Positions 60,415-64,000 of a DNA stretch of 64,000 nucleotides are shown one piece after another. Positions within the stretch are counted from its first letter, which is position 1, and each line of letters starts with the position of its first letter. Below the pieces are notes generated by a model that was given only the letters and a program-made list of their open reading frames with translations, did no database searches and had not been told where the DNA came from. Origin of the DNA: Costus lasius (lineage: Eukaryota; Streptophyta; Magnoliopsida; Zingiberales; Costaceae); the NCBI GenBank assembly GCA_027563935.2, contig CM050450.1:26895439-26959438 (forward strand), in the 5' to 3' direction. The position numbers and the translations under genes were made by a program.

Positions 60415-62728
60415 TTAGGGGGGGTCAAAAGGGGCGAGAACTTCCCCTTGCTTGATTAGTCCATCTTCAAAACAGTGTTCGAGGCGGTGTCCATTGTCTT
60501 CCAAACTTCTAGCGCGCTTAAGTACACCCACGCTGTAACATATACCTGCAAGAGAAGGTTTTTTGAGAGAGTTAGACAGGTCAAATTGAATAACATTACC
60601 ATCGATGTTTAAATCTAGTTTCCCATTTTTAACATCGATGACAACACCAGTTGTAGCAAGAAAAGATCTTCCTAAGATAATAGGAAGTCTGTCATCCTCA
60701 TCAATGTCTAACACAACAAAGTCAGCAGGAATAAAATAGTCCCCTACTTTAATAGGTACATCTTCTAAAATACCCACTGAACTTCGAACTGATCTATCAG
60801 CAAGCTGCAAAGAAATACTAGTCGATTTTAAGTCATCCAAATCCAGCTTTTTACACAATGATAATGGCATGATGCTGACACTCGCTCCTAAATCGCACAG
60901 AGCTCTCTGAAAGGTCATCTCTCCTATATGACACGGTATGGAAAAGCTGCCAAGGTCCTTGAGTTTTTGTGGAAGCTTATTTTGCAAAATCGCATTGCAC
61001 TCCTCAGTGAGTGCCACGGTTCCTTGGTCTTCTAGCTTCCGTTTATTTGAGAGGATGTCCTTCAGGAACTTTGCATAGGTCGGCATCTATGAAAGGGCAT
61101 CAACAAAGAGAATGTTAATATATAGTTTTTTCAATATTTCCAGAAACTTACTGAATTGCTTATCTAGCTTGGCTTTGACAAGCCTATGAGGGAAAGGTAT
61201 AGGCGGCTTGTAGGCTGGCGGCCCAACATAGGGTCGCTCTTCCTCTGTTCGCTCAGGTTCCGCCGGTGTTGAATTTGTGTGTGGCTCCTCAGGATTCGGT
61301 GTCACTTCATCCCTTGTTTCATTGGTCGACATCTTAGGGTCTTCAAGTTGCTTGCCGCTCCGAGTGGAGATTGCATTGCAATGCTCCCTCAGGTTAACTT
61401 TTGGTTGTGATGGAAGCTTCCCTGGCGCTCTTCAGGATGAGCTAGCTTGCTGGGCAAGCTGGCTCTCCAGCATTTTGTTGTGTGTCTCCAAGGAATCCAT
61501 CCTTGTCATCATCAATTTCATCATATCAGTCAGCCATTCTATCTGCTTACTCAGTTGAGAGTCTTGGGTCGGTCTTGAAGGAGCATTGTAATTTGCTTAT
61601 TGAGGTGGAGGATTGTAGTTTCTCTGTTGGAACCGAGGTGGCTGCCTGTAATTTTCTTGTTGTGGTGGCCTGAAGTTCCCTTGCTGAGGTTGAACTTGTG
61701 GTGGCGCTTGCCCTGGTTGTATAGGCTGCGTGGTCCGGTAGGAGAAGTTCGGGTGGTTGCGCCAACTAGGGTTGTAATAGTTGGAATAAGGGTTGTTCAT
61801 GGAATTCATATTTCCAACTGCATTAAGATGTTCAGGCTGACTTGGGACCACTTGTCCATCTCCCACTCGGCACTCAGCACCTGCATGTCCTGCAATGCCA
61901 CACGGCTCACAAGACATAAATTAGTGTCTAAAAAGTTAACAGACCATGAATCAAATTTCTTAGTCATATTGTCTACCTTCACAGTAAGAGCAGTTAATGA
62001 ATCAAGATCGAATTTACCTGCTTTCCTGAAAGGTGTACCTCGCTCTGGATTCTATTGATGGTAGTTCAGTGACATGTCCTCCAGGAGGCTTATAGCATCT
62101 TCAGGTACTTTGCTCATTAAGCCCGATCCTCCAGCAGTTGCATCGACTGTAAGTCTAGTATTGTACTCCAATCCCATATAGAATGTGTGTACAAGAACCC
62201 AAGTCTCAATCCCATGGTGCGGACATAATCTTTGAAGCTCTTTGAATCTTTCCTAGGCTTCGTACAAAGACTCTCCATCCTTTTGCATGAAGCTCGTTAT
62301 CTGGTTTCTGAGGTGGTTTGTCTTCGAAAGAGGGAAATACTTCGAGAGGAAAGCTTGAGACAGTTCATCCCATGTCCGTATTGAAGCTGAGGGGATCGTG
62401 TGGAGCCATGCCATGCCCTTGCTCTGTCCCTTAAGGAGAAGGGAAACAAATGCAGCCTGATAGCATCAGAAGTAGCTCCATTAATCTTTAACATATCACA
62501 ATATTCCAAAAACATAGACAAATGCATATTAGTGTCCTCAAGAGGAGAACCACCAAATTGATTTTGTTGTATCATGGAAAGTAGAGCAGGTTTAATTTCG
62601 AAATTATTGGCCTCGACACTAGGCCTAACGATTCTTGATTGAAACCCATGTGAAAAAGGCGCTGCATACTCTCGTAGTGCTCTGGCATTGTTGTTGTTCA
62701 CAGGTTAAGGTGCTGGTTCGTTCTCCAT
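60415..62728 (-). pseudogene. gag-pro: Athila gag-protease, element E
   Basis: The start is the ATG at 62726-62728. Gag capsid: NNFEIKPALLSMIQQNQFGG and AIRLHLFPFSLRDRARAW, then a frameshift near 62410. One zinc knuckle CEPCGIAGHAGAEC near 61915, a Gln/Pro-rich linker and a helical segment. Protease at 60415-61086, with the active site LCDLGASVSIM and a second motif PIILGRSFLATTG; it is preceded by a stop at 61087 that looks like a CAG-to-TAG change. The frame ends with a stop and no RT follows. Further stops (about 62706, 62255 and others) make it non-functional. Confidence 0.88.
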
Positions 62729-63000
62729 GTCAATATGAAGGTGTTTCATCTATTCTTGATTCTCCTTTTTCAGATCTTGCTTAAGCTTCCTTCTTTGTCT
62801 GAAGGTTCGCTCTATTTCGAGATCGATTTCCAAGAGTGCTCCTGCCCTGGAACTTCTTTGCATAAAAATTTGTCAGACTCGATTAAGAAGTTCAAACCAA
62901 TTAACACAAACAGAAAGCAGCGTGAAATAGAATAAAGAAAGAAAAGCTAACTAAAACTTAGTCTACCAGTCCTTAGAAGTATACTGATATCAACCGTTGT

Positions 63001-63018
63001 TCCCCGGCAACGGCGCCA
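63001..63018 (-). promoter_or_regulatory. Primer-binding site, tRNA-Asp type (element E)
   Basis: Minus strand TGGCGCCGTTGCCGGGGA, 6 nt from the LTR end, identical in sequence and spacing to element D. Confidence 0.93.
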
Positions 63019-63024
63019 AAAACT

Positions 63025-64000
63025 TGATACGCACCGCAAGTGCACGGTGTTATCGAAGTAATACAAAAGATATCGAATCCCACAGGGAACAAGGTGAGTA
63101 CCAGAAAATCTAATTCTTGGAATCTAAGCTGATTAAATCGTGGTTTTTGGAACTTAAAAACTAAAATTAAGCGAAATCGTAAGTAAGAAATCAAACAACT
63201 ACGGCGGGGAAAATATATGAGAGAGAATATTAGGGCTTTGGTTTCCACCACTCTGACGATTTCAATTGCGCTAAGAAATAAATATCAGTTACATGGAATT
63301 ACAAATATGCATAAGGAATCTACCCTACGGTGCAAGGTGCCATCTTTCGAGTGTACACCCCGGTATTTACCCAGAACGTCTCCTACTTTCGCGGTGGATC
63401 GTTCTAGACAAACCCAATGGGTTCCGTGGTAGATTATGGACCCTTGAGCAAAGAACAAGCACTTTCGTGTCGAGCCTTCACAAGATTCACAAAGATGTTC
63501 CGTCGTTACAATCCTACTTTCGTTATGAACTGTAATAACTATGACATGCTAATACTTGGCCAGAGTAAATATCAAGAAATTCATACTTCACGTGAAATAT
63601 GTTCAGAATATGATCCAAATAACAAAGTTAACACATAAATTGCAAAATAGATATCATCACAGGGCTTCAACCTAGCCCTGAAATAAAGTTTACGCTACAA
63701 CCATCGTTGAATCGCTAAAAATTCTCTTTTTGTACATAGGAAAATCACATAAAAAGGTTTCTAAGAGGGAGGAGACGATGAACCAAAAGAAATAAACAAG
63801 AATCACTGTGTTCTGATGGTTGAATCTCCAGAAATCGCCTCGAAGTCGCATGTTCGCCGTGTCCATCCACCCTAGCCATTTCGTCGCCTGATTTCTCCCC
63901 CCTTAGATCATGAAACTTGGGGATTTTATATTCTATTTGCTCTCCTTTGAATAAGTTTTCCATAGAGTCCTCACTTGCCAAATTTGGACTTGAATCGGGC
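63025..64000 (-). repeat. Element E 5' LTR (cut by the window end)
   Basis: Matches 55301 to about 56235 closely. Terminal hairpin CACCG-CAAGTGCA-CGGTG at 63032-63049. TTTC-loop hairpins lie between 63330 and 63540, for example CAC-TTTC-GTG in AAGCACTTTCGTGTC (about 63459-63473) and TAC-TTTC-GTTA (about 63517-63527). Confidence 0.93.

Larger units (their letters stand above)
55301..64000 (-). mobile_element. Element E: Athila-type retrotransposon lacking RT and integrase (continues past window)
   Basis: Minus-strand order: 5' LTR (from beyond 64000 to 63025), tRNA-Asp PBS, gag, protease, post-stop double hairpin, palindromes, accessory ORF, GGCACTG hairpins, polypurine-tract hairpin, 3' LTR (56852-55301). 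Between the protease stop and the double hairpin there are only 22 nt, so RT, RNase H and integrase are absent. The left flank is TATGG (55296-55300); its partner is outside the window. Confidence 0.9.

Noticed and set aside
61600..62058. Plus-strand 152-codon ORF
   Set aside because: Antisense shadow of the element E gag region on the minus strand.

Overview
This is nuclear DNA of a flowering plant. It is a nested pile of Ty3/gypsy LTR retrotransposons, mostly of the Athila lineage, around one intact spliced gene. The evidence is a 15-exon gene for the plant Mediator kinase CDKE/CDK8, plant-type Ty3/gypsy and Ty1/copia proteins, tRNA-Asp and tRNA-iMet primer-binding sites, and long AT-rich introns. 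I cannot name the species.

Layout, using my own labels. Element A (+), 1-8328: 3' half of an Athila-type element with pol, an accessory ORF and its 3' LTR. Element B (+), about 8332-14038: a non-autonomous relative into which A is inserted, with a TIR transposon at 10278-11299. Element C (+), 14039-14758 and 22832 to about 24441: older and truncated, and it hosts B and D. Element D (-), 14759-22831: complete and non-autonomous, with LTR pair, 5-bp target duplication GCTCT, tRNA-Asp PBS, and an acidic ORF with two zinc knuckles but no pol. Next comes a truncated chromovirus (-), 24464-29950, split by a broken LTR (S1, 25589 to about 26890). Positions 29951-34176 are non-coding with tandem repeats. 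CDKE (+) is at 34177-47032. After non-coding DNA come solo LTR S2 (50401-53802) with solo LTR S3 (51541-53466) inside it, each with a perfect 5-bp duplication. A copia gag remnant (54600-55300) is cut by element E (-), 55301 to beyond the window end. E keeps gag, protease and the accessory ORF but lacks reverse transcriptase and integrase.

The most interesting signal is a set of non-coding structural modules shared by elements whose sequences otherwise differ widely. (1) A hairpin at the U5 end of every Athila-type LTR has an 8-nt loop, nearly invariant, and a stem whose sequence changes in compensating pairs. (2) Arrays of LTR hairpins are capped by GAAA/GAGA/GGGA (GNRA) loops on the transcript strand. 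(3) A double hairpin lies 10-22 nt after the stop codon of the last gag/pol-type ORF, whichever ORF that is. (4) Repeated GGCACTG/CAGTGGTACC hairpins lie between the accessory ORF and the polypurine tract. (5) Arrays of imperfect palindromes have a sequence private to each element but are shared between its LTR and its internal region. (6) A hairpin lies next to the polypurine tract. The non-autonomous elements B, D and E have lost most coding capacity but keep most of these modules (module 4 is replaced in B; the internal copy of module 5 is missing in D). That points to cis-acting RNA functions such as packaging, dimerisation, priming or translation control. The pairings were found by eye and need a formal covariation test.
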